In this document: positions 34,342-45,887 of the stretch, piece by piece
How the letters are laid out: every line of letters begins with the position of its first letter
How positions within the stretch are numbered: the first letter of the stretch is position 1
Assembly (NCBI RefSeq): GCF_963583255.1
Contig: NC_084817.1
Coordinates: 11,414,121-11,478,120, forward strand
From: Pyrus communis
Taxonomy: Eukaryota; Streptophyta; Magnoliopsida; Rosales; Rosaceae
DNA: 64,000 nt
Direction: 5' to 3'
Notes under the pieces: generated by a model
Databases searched by the model: none
Seen by the model: the letters and a program-made list of their open reading frames with translations, nothing else
What the model was told of the DNA's origin: nothing
Translations under genes and position numbers: made by a program

Positions 34342-36276
34342 TGATGTGATAAATAATAGTACTCAAATTAAACCCTCTTTTTGACAATTGTAGTATAGAT
34401 ATAAGTAAGGATCGTTCTAGGCCGGGGATTAGGAGGGATTGCTAATCTAATGAAAACTGACTCAAAGATACAAAAATATGCTTCAAAATACTTAAACAAA
34501 CTCAAAAGACTCTTAACTAAACTTATATGACTCAAAACAAACTTAAAAGACTCAAAACAACACAAAACAATAAAAAAGACTCAAACTAGACTCTAGGACT
34601 CAATTTGGACGAAAATAGAATTGGTTTTGACTCAAAAGACTAAAAAACACACTTTAGGACAGATTTGACACAACTAAATAAAGGGGATTGGGTTTTTGTC
34701 GAATTTAAGATAAAAACAAGTAACTAAAAGACTTAAACAAGGTTTGGACGAATTTGGGGATATGGATGGGTGATTAGCTAGCTAGAGGGTCCTTCTCCAC
34801 ACATGACACACTTGTATACAAATTGATTTTCAGTTGCTTTTCGATAAACCATGAACCTCAACACCCCAGATTAACCGTGACATCACTAATTAACCCTCAG
34901 ATTTTCCTTAAGTTATTGGATTGGATGACATCATACGACAACCCAAAGCATTCTTCAAAAGTCCCCTACATGACATCATAATAGAGATACAATCAAAGAT
35001 CATTACGTTCTATGAAAATCATAAGTATTGACAAAGCACTTGTAACTATGACATCATGATACTCATGCTAGGAATTTACTTAACATGATTGTGAAAACAA
35101 CCTTAACTACTTGTGAATATAAGTTTGTAACGATTATGTGAAACTCCCTTATATTCTAGCCCCAAATTCATGCATGCAAACTAAGTGTGCACCCTTAATC
35201 AACAAACAAGAATAAGTTATCCATCAAACGTTTAAGTAAATTGCATTCACAATTTATGAAATCACAACTGGAATTAATCAATTCATATTGCAAATATAAT
35301 CATGGTTTCAAAGTCTCCCCTAGCTAAAACAAGTTTAGCTCCTCATGTTTACAACAAAACAAAGAAAACATAAATTAAACATTGAAAACAAAGATTAAAT
35401 ACACCTAGAAACGCTCCAACAATCCAAGTTTGAATGGCCAAAACGTCCAAGGCTTCTCCTCTCTTCTTTCTCCTTCTTTGTTGCGGCACAAGGGTGGTTG
35501 GGTATGAATTATGGTGATGGATGGATAGGTTGGATGGTGGTAGGAGGTGGATGATGGCTGAATGAATGGGGAGAATGAGAGAAAATTCGTATAGATGTGT
35601 ATGGCTATCTACAATCTCCAATATGTGCAGCAGATTATGTATATATAGAGGGAGAAAGGTTAAGGCAATAAGTAATTAATTTGGGAAGGTTTTTAGCTCC
35701 AAATCCTCAAGGAAAAAGGGTAACAAATCAAAATCGCAATGGAAAAGGGAAGGAAAGTTGCAGCATTGACTATAATAAAAGGAGAAAGAAGATATATGGC
35801 AGATTTTGGAAGAAAAAGGTAAGAAAGGTGCGGCATAGACTAGGATAGTGCAAGGAATCTTTGGTTTGTGTCCTAAAATGCATAAGATACCTTCAAAGTT
35901 GCTGGAACTTAGGGATATTTAGGATTAGGAAAGGTCAAACAAAAATAGGAAACCTTGGCTTAACTTTCCTACTTCAAGTAGGAATCCTTCTTTGATTAGG
36001 AATCCTTCTTTGATTAGGAATCCTTCTTAGATTAGGAATCCTTCTTTGATTAGGAATCCTAACACCTTCAGGTCTTCAATTTCGTCCATTCCTTTTGCTC
36101 CAAGCATAAGCTATCCATTCCAAGCCCAATTTTGCTCCAAAATGCACCTTTTTGCTTCCTTAGCCATATGAACCTAAAAACACACAAAAATAGCTTAAAC
36201 TACTAAAATAACTATGAACTAACAACATAAATGTACGAAAACAAGCTAACTAAGTCGCCTAAATATGCTTCTATCA
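34342..36276 (-). repeat. complete LTR of the TR-GAG element (1,935 bp)
   Basis: On the minus strand it starts TGATAGAAGCATATTT and ends ...TTATCACATCA next to the primer binding site. Its first 77 bp (36276-36200) match 30999-30923 closely. It contains a short minisatellite near its U3 start (35978-36065). Confidence 0.82.
35978..36065. repeat. 18-20 bp minisatellite in the TR-GAG LTR
   Basis: 'aggaatccttctttgatt' is repeated four to five times with single-base variants. It lies close to the U3 start of the LTR. Confidence 0.85.
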
Positions 36277-36284
36277 AAGTCTAA

Positions 36285-37818
36285 GCAAAGCAATGACTTC
36301 AAGAGATGCAGCCTTTTGGAAAGAGGCTATAGATGATGAATTTGAATAATTGATATTTAATCAGACATGGGTTTTAGTATACTTGCCTCAAGGATCAAAA
36401 GCAATAGGTTGTAAGTGGGTATTTAAAAGAAAATACAATACAGATGGGTCTATTCAGACATTTAAAGCCAGGCTGGTTGCCAAAGGTTTTAAGCAAAAAA
36501 AGGGAATAGCCTATTTCGATACGTATGCATCAGTAGCTAGACACACATCAATTAGAATATTGTTTGCATTGGCATCTTTATATAATTTTCATGTGCATCA
36601 AATGGATGTGAAAACGGCTTTTTTTTAAATGGTGATTTAGATGAAGAAGTCCATATGAAACAACCAGAAGGGTTTGTTCTCCCTGAGAATGAAAAGAAAG
36701 TTTGTAAATTAGTAAAGTCGTTATATGAATTGAAGTAAGCACCAAAACAATGGCATGAAAAGTTTGATTTTGTCATTTTATCATATGGATTTAGACATAG
36801 CAATGTTGATAAATGCATATACTCTAAATTCACAAATGATTATGGTGTTGTTATATGTTTATATGTCGATGACTTGCTAATTTTTGGTACAAACATGAAA
36901 GGTGTATCTGAAACTAAAGAGTATCTAAATTCAAAATTTAAGATGAATGACTTGAATAAAGTAGATACTATCTTAGGAATTAAAGTAAAGAAGTATAGTA
37001 GAGGTTACGCTTTGTATCAGTCACATTATATAGAAAAATTGCTTCTTAAGTTTAAGCATCTACAAATAAAAGAAGCAAATATCTTTTATGACCCTAGTGA
37101 AACTTTGCTTAATAATTCTGGTAAGTCTGTTGCACAGCTTGAGTATGCTAGTGTAATCAGAAGTTTAATGTATGCCACGCATTGTACCAGGTCAGATATC
37201 GCATTTGCAGTAAGCAAACTCTCTAGGTACACTAGTCATCCATATACTGCTCATTGGAAAGTAATAAATAGAATTTTTGGTTATCTTACAAGAACTATTA
37301 ACCTGAGTTTAACTTACTTTGAGTTTCCAGCAGTACTTGAAGGATATTCAGATGCAAGTTGGATAACAAGTGCTAATGATAATAAGTCTACATTAGGGTG
37401 GATTTTTACAATTGTCGAAGGAGCAATATCTTGGGCTTCGAATAAGCAAACATGTATAGCACATTCAACTATGGAATCTAAATTTATAGCATTAGCGGCA
37501 GCATGTAAAGAAGCGGAATGAATCAAAAATTTGTTATTGGAAATAGAGTTGTGACCACAACCAATGTCATCCATTTCTTTATACTGTGATAGTGAGACTA
37601 CTTTGTCTAGATCATACAATAAGGTATACAATAGAAAGTCTAGACATATTAGCTTGAGACATGAATATGTCAAGCAATTAATAACTGATGGAGTTATTAA
37701 TATTATTTATGTTAAATCAAGTAATAACTTGGCGGATCCATTAAAGAAAACACTTTCAAGAGTTTTGATAGTTAGTACATCTAGTGGAATGGGGCTAAAA
37801 CCCTTTACTGAAAATTAG
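36285..37818 (+). pseudogene. decayed Copia RT and RNase H segment
   Basis: RT begins with 'AFWKEAIDDEF', then 'WVLVYLPQGSKAIGCKWVFK', 'RLVAKGFKQKKGI' and 'HQMDVKTAF' to 36628. A frameshift and a stop ('YELK*AP') follow, then 'CLYVDDLLIFGTN' and RNase H with 'GYSDASWITSANDNKSTLGW' and 'STMESKFIALAAACKEAE' followed by a stop. The frame resumes at 37564-37818 ('LYCDSETTLSRSYNKVYNRK'). This is the downstream half of the interrupted Copia element at 26873-39055. Confidence 0.88.
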
Positions 37819-38397
37819 CCACCAATAATGGTAATCCAACTTTGTCTAGAACATCACTAGTCTAAAAGTTTAATGGGTAATAACAAGTTATTGTTAAGTG
37901 GTTGTGAAAGCACTAAAAATTAATATATAGCTCATTTCAGGATGATCAGTGCAAGACTGCTACGTTTAGGAGGATGAGTTTTATCTCTTAATGAGGTTAT
38001 TTATAGTTATGTCTATAGTAGCAGGGACATGAGAATGAGCCTTACCTATATGAACATAAGAAGTGGTGTCGCCTCTGCCAAGAATTGGATTTCCTCTTGT
38101 AAATGTTTATGAAACTAGGATGAAACACAAGGCCATAAATGGTGCTTAATTAATTCAGAAATTTCTTTAAGGAAATAAGACATAATCATGTGTGTAGTGA
38201 TTTCGGTTTTAACATAAGAATAGGTGGTTTAAACTTAGGTCACCATCGCATTCGTTATAACTTTGAATTACTTACATTAATTGAAGATTTAACTCGAAAG
38301 ACACATTTATTGTATGCATGATTATATCAATATGTTTATGGCTAATTATAAAGAGAGAAATGTTATTATTTATCATATTATTGAAATTGGGAAGGAT

Positions 38398-38422
38398 TGT
38401 TAGAGATTTCAATAATAAATAT

Positions 38423-38485
<63 letters not shown>

Positions 38486-39055
38486 ACTTGGTGCTGCATT
38501 GTGCAGCGTGTGTGTGTGTATGGTAAGGGGTGCTGCAGTGCGCAGCAAATGTAATTAGTTGAATGGTTACAATTTTTAGTTAAAAAACATGATAATTACT
38601 CAAATTGTATGAGTAGAATTAAAAGATATAAATAATCAAAATTTATTTTCTAAAAATTCTAAATAGAAGGCATGTCTTTTGGGTTAACACTATTAAGAAG
38701 GGTTGTATATCTTTAACTAAAATGAAAGGACTTGATGAACGGATGTTTTAATGCCTATAAATACTTATTGTGGCATAATATTTCACACACAATTTTCAGA
38801 AATTTGTTTCTACATTCCTTACTCTCTTTTCTCTCCATCACATTTATACAATTTCTTTCTAATTATTTCTAAGGGAATACAATTCGATTTGCTAATCGAA
38901 TATTTCATACTTTGTTGTATTTTAGAAGTGACTTGCCAAGAACTGTTTAGCAAACTCATTCGAGTGGGCAAATAACACTTTAAGAAAACGATTCAAGTCG
39001 TACCTCAAAATCAACATTCGAATTATTTTCTGTATTTCTACATTTTACTCTAACA
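38398..39055 (+). repeat. right LTR of the old Copia element, normal orientation (658 bp)
   Basis: It starts TGTTAGAGATTTC after the purine tract 'gggaaggat' and ends ...TTTTACTCTAACA, followed by the TACTA target duplication. It contains (AT)n at 38431-38481 and a TATA box near 38756-38763 ('tataaata'). Confidence 0.9.
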
Positions 39056-39060
39056 TACTA

Positions 39061-39865
39061 TTCATTAACAGTGCCAGTCCGATTTTGTCCCTCATTCTCT
39101 TGATGGTTTTTAAGTTTTAGTAGGGTTGTATGGTGAATTGGCCATTTTGCCCCTCTCTCGTTTTTCTTCACGGGCGTGCGTGTTGTGTTTTCAAGGGTTC
39201 CCATCTTTCACTTTTCACTTTTCACTTTTCACTTTTCACTTTTCACTTCTTTTCTTCTTTCCGTTTCTCTCTGTTTTTCTCATCTGTCTTTTGGTATCGA
39301 TTCCGATCGAATTCTCTACAAGGTGTTTGCCCTTTTTCCCCCTGTTTTCCACGAAGGAATCGCTCGCATCTAGGTTTGTTGATTTACACGTTTGTTTATT
39401 TTCTGTTTGGTTAGCAAGAAAATTTTATAATTGATTGTTGTCAAATTCGGCTCTTCAACTTTTTGCCCAGCATTTTCTTTGTTTTTTCGTGCTCCACGTT
39501 TGATTGTTATCTCTAATTTTATATTTTGGTTGCAGGAAACATTTTTCTTACAGTTTTAGGGTTTTATTCTCTGAGTTTGCGTGCCTTTTTTGGCTCAGGT
39601 ATATAATTCATCTCTTTGGTGTTAATTTTGTTTTTGTTTGGGTTCTTTGATTGTCTGTGCATCCATCTTTCCCTCAAACTAAAAAAAAAAAAAGGAGGGA
39701 TAGTCATCCTTCATTTTTGGGTTTTGCTCTGCATGTTTCGTTTTTTTGGTGTGGGTGAGGATTTTTTATTTTTTTATTTTTATTTATTTTGTGTTTTAGT
39801 TAAACGGTTAAACATATCGTAGAAACACATGTGGATGATCATATGATTAATTTTTGGGAAGAGAG
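39061..39865 (+). other. leader-like DNA without coding region
   Basis: T-rich, 5'-untranslated-like sequence with 'ttttagggttttattctctg' and a possible 'caggtatat' donor near 39597. 39203-39248 is a (cttttca)n-type microsatellite. The overlapping frames there are artefacts of the repeat. The hAT insertion at 39866 follows. Confidence 0.3.
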
Positions 39866-40966
39866 TAGATCTGGTAATTTCTTATACGATCTGTTAACAC
39901 GACATGAAAATAACGAGTTTCGAATCAACATGATAACTAATCGGATCATTATCGAGCCGCACGATAATAACCCGTTGATAACGGGTTCTTAATATGTTTA
40001 TACGAGAGTGACACACGGATAACCTATTTCAACACGATAAAAAAAAAGTTATTTTGATGATTTTAATTTTTTAAACTACTAAAAAAAACTTACTATAAAA
40101 TACAATAGATATAATGAATATGTATATATTGTTTATTAATTATTCTATATAAATTTTAAAATTTAAGTTTTATTTATTTATTTATTTATTTTTATAGTAT
40201 ATTATAGGCAAAGATTGATATTAAAAATCATAAAACACATTAAAAATAAAAATATGAAGTAATTTAAAAATACCAAACACATTAAAAAAATTATAATAAT
40301 TAATTCACTTGTGCAAAAAATATGAAAAAAATATGCAATCGATCGTAGTCGTAGTCACATCCTCTACACTTTAAGGATGGGTATATGATCGTTTGAATTT
40401 TTAAAACCATACAAATTCTCATGAATAGTATTTTGAAGGGAGTTCAAAATAAACAAAATTCATAATCATTAATGTATAAGTTTGAAAGATGTGAAAGCAT
40501 AATAAATGTTAATAATGGCATCCTCAACGCTTAGACGATGGTTACATAGTCGTTTAGATTTTTAGAACCCTCCAAATCTCATGAACAATGTTTTTTATTT
40601 AAGTGTAAAATTAATAAAATTATTGTAGAAGTGTGAAAAATGTAATCCCTCATAATAAAAAGTTTTACAACTTTCATGAAGGGGTCAATTCTGAAATTTA
40701 GTATGTATATACTAAGTTAGTATTATGTTTTATAGTTTTTTGGGTCAAATTATGTTTTTTATTTTCTTTTTATTGATTTAAAAAATATTTTTCTTAATGG
40801 GTAACTGATCGGGTCATATTACCTGATAATATTAACGGGTTGATTATGGATCAGGTCATATTACCCGTTTACTTTAACGGGTATTACACGATACGACCCG
40901 TTAAGCTATCGGGTATGACACGAAAACAACACGAATACGAGAAACATAACGCGAATGCCAGGTCTA
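39866..40966. mobile_element. non-autonomous hAT element with perfect 8-bp TSD
   Basis: The 1,101-bp element begins TAGATCTGG. It ends CCAGGTCTA, with inverted sub-terminal 'gggtcgtatcg'-type repeats. GAAGAGAG flanks it on both sides (39858-39865 and 40967-40974). The interior is AT-rich without transposase. The same family end occurs at 29710. Confidence 0.9.
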
Positions 40967-42187
40967 GAAGAGAGAAAGAGAGAGAGAGAGAGTTAAAAAA
41001 ATGTAGTCTGTGTGAGTTCACGTAAAATTCCTTTCACAGTTTCATTGCGGCATAGATTAGCTTAACCAATATCTCTTAAGAGCTAGAAGGTTATCCAGAG
41101 GATTACATGTTATAGGTTAAAAATTGAGGAGACAATATGACTAATAGATCATGACAAAAACTGTGTATCATATTGAGGAGACAATATGACTGATTTGGAT
41201 TTTTTTTCATTGGTGAAAAAAATGGTTAGCAGTAAATTGGTTGTATTTTTATTTTTATTGAATTCAGGTAGCCATGTTCAGTTTTTCAGTTTGATTTGAC
41301 GGAATTTCTTGTGCAGAAGAGCTAGGGTTTCTTGGTGAGCTCTTCGGGTTGTGCATCTATTTTCTTTTGTTAAAATTTGGGGCTTTTGTTATTGTGATTT
41401 CGGGTATCATGATTTTGGGGATTTTGTTTGTAGGTTCAGATTCCCCATCATGGTGTATAATTTTGTTTTGTTTTTGGCTTTAGGATATCGTGGTTTTTGG
41501 GATTTGGGACTTTTGTTTGCAGCCTTCGGAGCCCTGTGTATTTGAGGTGAGCGATTTCAAGATTTTAGGGTTCTGATTTAGAGTTTTGTTTGGTTTTTGG
41601 TTATATTGGACTTGAATTTGCTTTTTTGTTGTCGATTATATTGAAATCAGAGCTTGGGTTTAGATTTTTGTTTGGTTTTGATTTTAATTTTCTGCACTTA
41701 TTAGATTTGATAAGTTCAGAATCGGTTATTAGTTTGTTTGACAAGTGAGGGAGGTAGATTGAATTGTTCAGAATCGGTTAATTTTTGGGTTTAATTGAGT
41801 TGTTTCGGTCTTTACCGTGCGTCAAGTTTTATTTTATATTTTATTGCATAAGACACCAATTTTCATCTTTGTTGTACTAAACTGCCAAAAACTTATCTTT
41901 TCTGAGACGTTATTCAAATTCTCAACCCAGCTATTTATCCAATTACGCAATGCAATCACGCAAAAATGGCGCAACCGAAAAAGATCTATGACAGATCAAA
42001 AAGGGTTGGGAAGAAAAAGGAGAAAGAAATGGACTCAGACAAGATAGTGAAAATTTAATATCCCGAAAACCGGCAGACATTTAAACGAAAGAGGATCCAT
42101 TTCATAATCATAACAGAGTCTACATGATAGTGAATCTAACATCCAGAAAACCAGCAAAAACATCCTAAAGACAGGAAAGTGGAGAAC
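40967..42187 (+). other. leader/intron-like DNA, no coding region found
   Basis: 41310-41560 has splice-like borders ('cttgtgcag' before 'aagagctagggtttcttgg', and 'tttgaggtgagcg' near 41545) and the T/G-rich texture of plant 5' leaders. I find no start codon followed by a recognisable protein before the uL14 pseudogene on the other strand. The transcript, if any, would have been cut by the hAT insertion. Confidence 0.3.
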
Positions 42188-43719
<1,532 letters not shown>

Positions 43720-43983
43720 AGCTGCACCAGATAGGCTTCAGATCTCAAGAGTGAGAAGTGTGCCGTGAGATTGCTGCGATTAGGGCTTAACAGATCCTGA
43801 TTTCGATTCGGGTTCGTCGAAAAGGAACGAGAATCGCTAGGGTTTCTGGTGGAAGCTTGAAGAGGGCGTGCGAGAGACAGTCTGAGAGTGTGAGGAAGGG
43901 AGGAGAAAGGAGGGCAACGTTGGCAAATTGAAAATTTCATTAATAAAATTACTGTAGCTCCGTATTTTTCATATTAAGCTGCT

Positions 43984-44570
43984 TTTTTTTTTTTTTTTTT
44001 TTTGAGACAAGAAATGATGGTGAATTTCATTAATCAACACGAATCATTACAAGGATGTCATTGTGTACATAATTCTAATGATTAATAAATTGATCTGGAG
44101 TAAATTACACAAATAGACAAATAAACCCCTGAAGATCAAACATACAAACATCAGGTGCACAAGAGCTACCAATACAGATCTATTACAATAAACCATATCA
44201 GCAACAGAAAAATACAAATAGCCACAATGGACATCGTTGAAATGCAAGGTTACAAAAAATCATCGCTAAAAAGTGAGATCACATCAAGTCATCGATAGCA
44301 ACTTAGCTGACAAAACTAACAAACTGCAACGCACAAAGGCGAAGACCAATTTGACCAAAACAAACAGCGCCACCACGGTGCACAATGGCGACTCAGTAGT
44401 AAACAAAATATTCCGAGAAGGAAGTCACACAAGGCAGCACCTTCTGATGGAAGGATGCGCCACTGCTGATAGAGACCACTGCACAGATTTGGATAGCCTC
44501 ATCATCAGGTTGAAACCAAGGCAATTGGCTGCACATTGAGACTTTGGCGACTTTCCTTTTTTAGCTTTTT
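43984..44570 (-). mobile_element. 5'-truncated LINE fragment (poly-A on the minus strand)
   Basis: On the minus strand a 3' tail of the 'aatgaaattcaccatcattt' type ends in about 22 A residues (43984-44005). This is the usual end of plant L1 elements. Upstream sequence to about 44570 has no intact frame. The forward open frame 44273-44539 matches nothing I know. Confidence 0.45.
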
Positions 44571-44839
44571 CCCCTAAATACCAAACCAGGACGAAGAAGA
44601 ATGAAGTGAGGTAAAGTCAAAACATTAATCCCACGTGATTAGTTATCATCTTTTCTTAATCTCTTTTTTTCATTCTTTTATTTGTTGTCCAAGTAGATGG
44701 ATGACACCTTTTTCTTTTTTTTCTTCTTTTGGTGTTCCAGTGAATAATTTTTGTCATCTTTTATCAATCTAAATGAAACAATATTTTCTAATATTTTTTT
44801 CACTTGCCTTCTTTTCTTTTTTGCATGGATTTGAATTTA

Positions 44840-45878
44840 TGGTAATTTTTACTTCACTATTTTGAAATATCGTGATTTTTAAACTTTAAATACATCAAAT
44901 TTTTTCTTACAACTTTATACTTAAAGTGAGGATTGTGGGACACTTTCATACTTTTGTTACGCTTTTGTTAGATGCTCCTTTAATACGTGACGTGGCATCC
45001 ACTTTAAAAATGACTGGTCACCACATGTCACTGTTGCTCCATGTAGACATTAAAAAATTAAAAATTAAAAAACAAAAAAAAATTTATAAATCAAACAAAG
45101 AAAAAAATAAATAAATAGGAACAATATCTCACCCTGGAACCTGTGTTGAAAATTAAAATCACCTGCATTCTCCTGAAACCTGTGCTCATACCCCTCTTAC
45201 CTTTCGATCTCCATCTTGTCCTCAGACACAATCTCCAAAAAAATAAAAACGGTCTTGCTTCTTTACCATGAGCAAACCATCCAAAAACTCCAATTCTTTC
45301 TTCTGGGAATTCGCCACATTGACGTAGTCGTCATCGGATTCAAAATCTGATTCTGAGTCTGAATCTTCGGAGGGGTCAGCCGCGAAGCCTCATTTCTTCA
45401 ATTCTTTGTAGTGCTGGAGCTCCTCCCGCTTCTTGTTGTGTTAGAGGTGCGTAGGCGACGACGTTCGATGACGCTCTACTAGGGTTTGGAAGTTTTTCGT
45501 TCTGAGTTTTGAATTTTTGAAGTTCTGAGGTGGAGTTCTATGGGTTTGGTTGTTTGTTATAGAGAAATTTGTTTGGGAATGAGGTTGGGGCTGAATTGGG
45601 GTTGAAAATGGTGTGACTGATGTGGTTTGCAGTTTGCGGTGGGTGAGAGAGATGTGATAGTGGGGGAGACGGGAGGGGAGACGTGGCACTCATTTTTGTT
45701 CATATAGATGCAACGTTACACATTAACGGAGTTTTTTTACGGAAAGTCTTAACAAAAGTATGAAAGTGTTCCACATTCTCACTGTAGGTATAAAATTGGG
45801 ATAAAAAAAAATTAATGTATGAAAGTTTGAAAATCACTATATTTCGGGGTAGTAGGGGTAGCAAATAGAGAATTACCC
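44840..45878. mobile_element. Mutator-like element with long TIRs, Pack-MULE candidate
   Basis: About 130 bp at each end are inverted repeats of each other. The left starts 'tggtaattttt', and both arms share 'gaaatat(c/a)gtgattttt', 'acactttcatacttttgtta' and 'gtgagga/aat'. The flanks ttgaattta (44831-44839) and ttgatatta (45879-45887) agree at 7 of 9 positions, a plausible decayed 9-bp MULE target duplication. Between the ends there is no transposase. There is a GC-richer stretch (45170-45690) that resembles the leader and first coding part of a host gene. Confidence 0.75.
45250..45440 (-). pseudogene. KRI1-like gene fragment carried by the MULE
   Basis: The minus strand gives HNKKREELQHYKELKK followed by TGA, then in the same frame GFAADPSEDSDSESDFES and later 'KKELEFLDGLLMVKKQD'. 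The order (HNK-REELQ-ELKK, acidic Ser/Asp/Glu stretch, then F-DGL-VKKQD) fits the N-terminal part of KRI1, a nucleolar factor for 40S ribosome assembly, as I know the family. The stop is a CGA-to-TGA change. Sequence upstream to 45690 looks like leader DNA. It has no intact start or later exons. The identity is tentative. Confidence 0.5.
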
Positions 45879-45887
45879 TTGATATTA

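Larger units (their letters stand above)
30923..36276 (-). mobile_element. TR-GAG-type non-autonomous Gypsy element, left LTR truncated
   Basis: On the minus strand it has the 5' LTR at 36276-34342, a TGGCGCCGTTGCCGGGG primer site at 34335-34319, and gag frames at 34197-32943. A noncoding stretch and a purine tract (31012-31000, 'gtgtgggggaatt') come next, then the first 77 bp of the 3' LTR (30999-30923). The rest of that LTR is missing. There are no protease, RT or integrase sequences, so it needed another Gypsy element's enzymes. It lies in reverse orientation inside the Copia RT region. Confidence 0.82.
26873..39055 (+). mobile_element. old Copia element with inverted terminal LTRs, internally interrupted
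   Basis: The unit is flanked by TACTA on both sides (26868-26872 and 39056-39060), a perfect 5-bp TSD. The right LTR (38398-39055) is in the normal orientation after a purine tract. The left LTR (26873-27570) is its reverse complement. Between them lie decayed gag, integrase, RT and RNase H segments on the plus strand in normal Copia order. A hAT fragment, a dispersed repeat and a reverse-oriented TR-GAG Gypsy element interrupt them (29710-36276). Confidence 0.85.

Noticed and set aside
26873..39055. Possibility that the 26.9-39.1 kb unit is a novel large DNA transposon with 0.7-kb inverted ends
   Set aside because: The ends are Copia LTRs (TG...CA, TATA box, purine tract before the right copy), the TSD is 5 bp and the interior is Copia gag-pol; a rearranged retrotransposon explains it better.
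39126..39434. Three overlapping frames with 'FHFSLFTFHFSL' repeats
   Set aside because: Produced by the cttttca-type microsatellite; no conserved protein.
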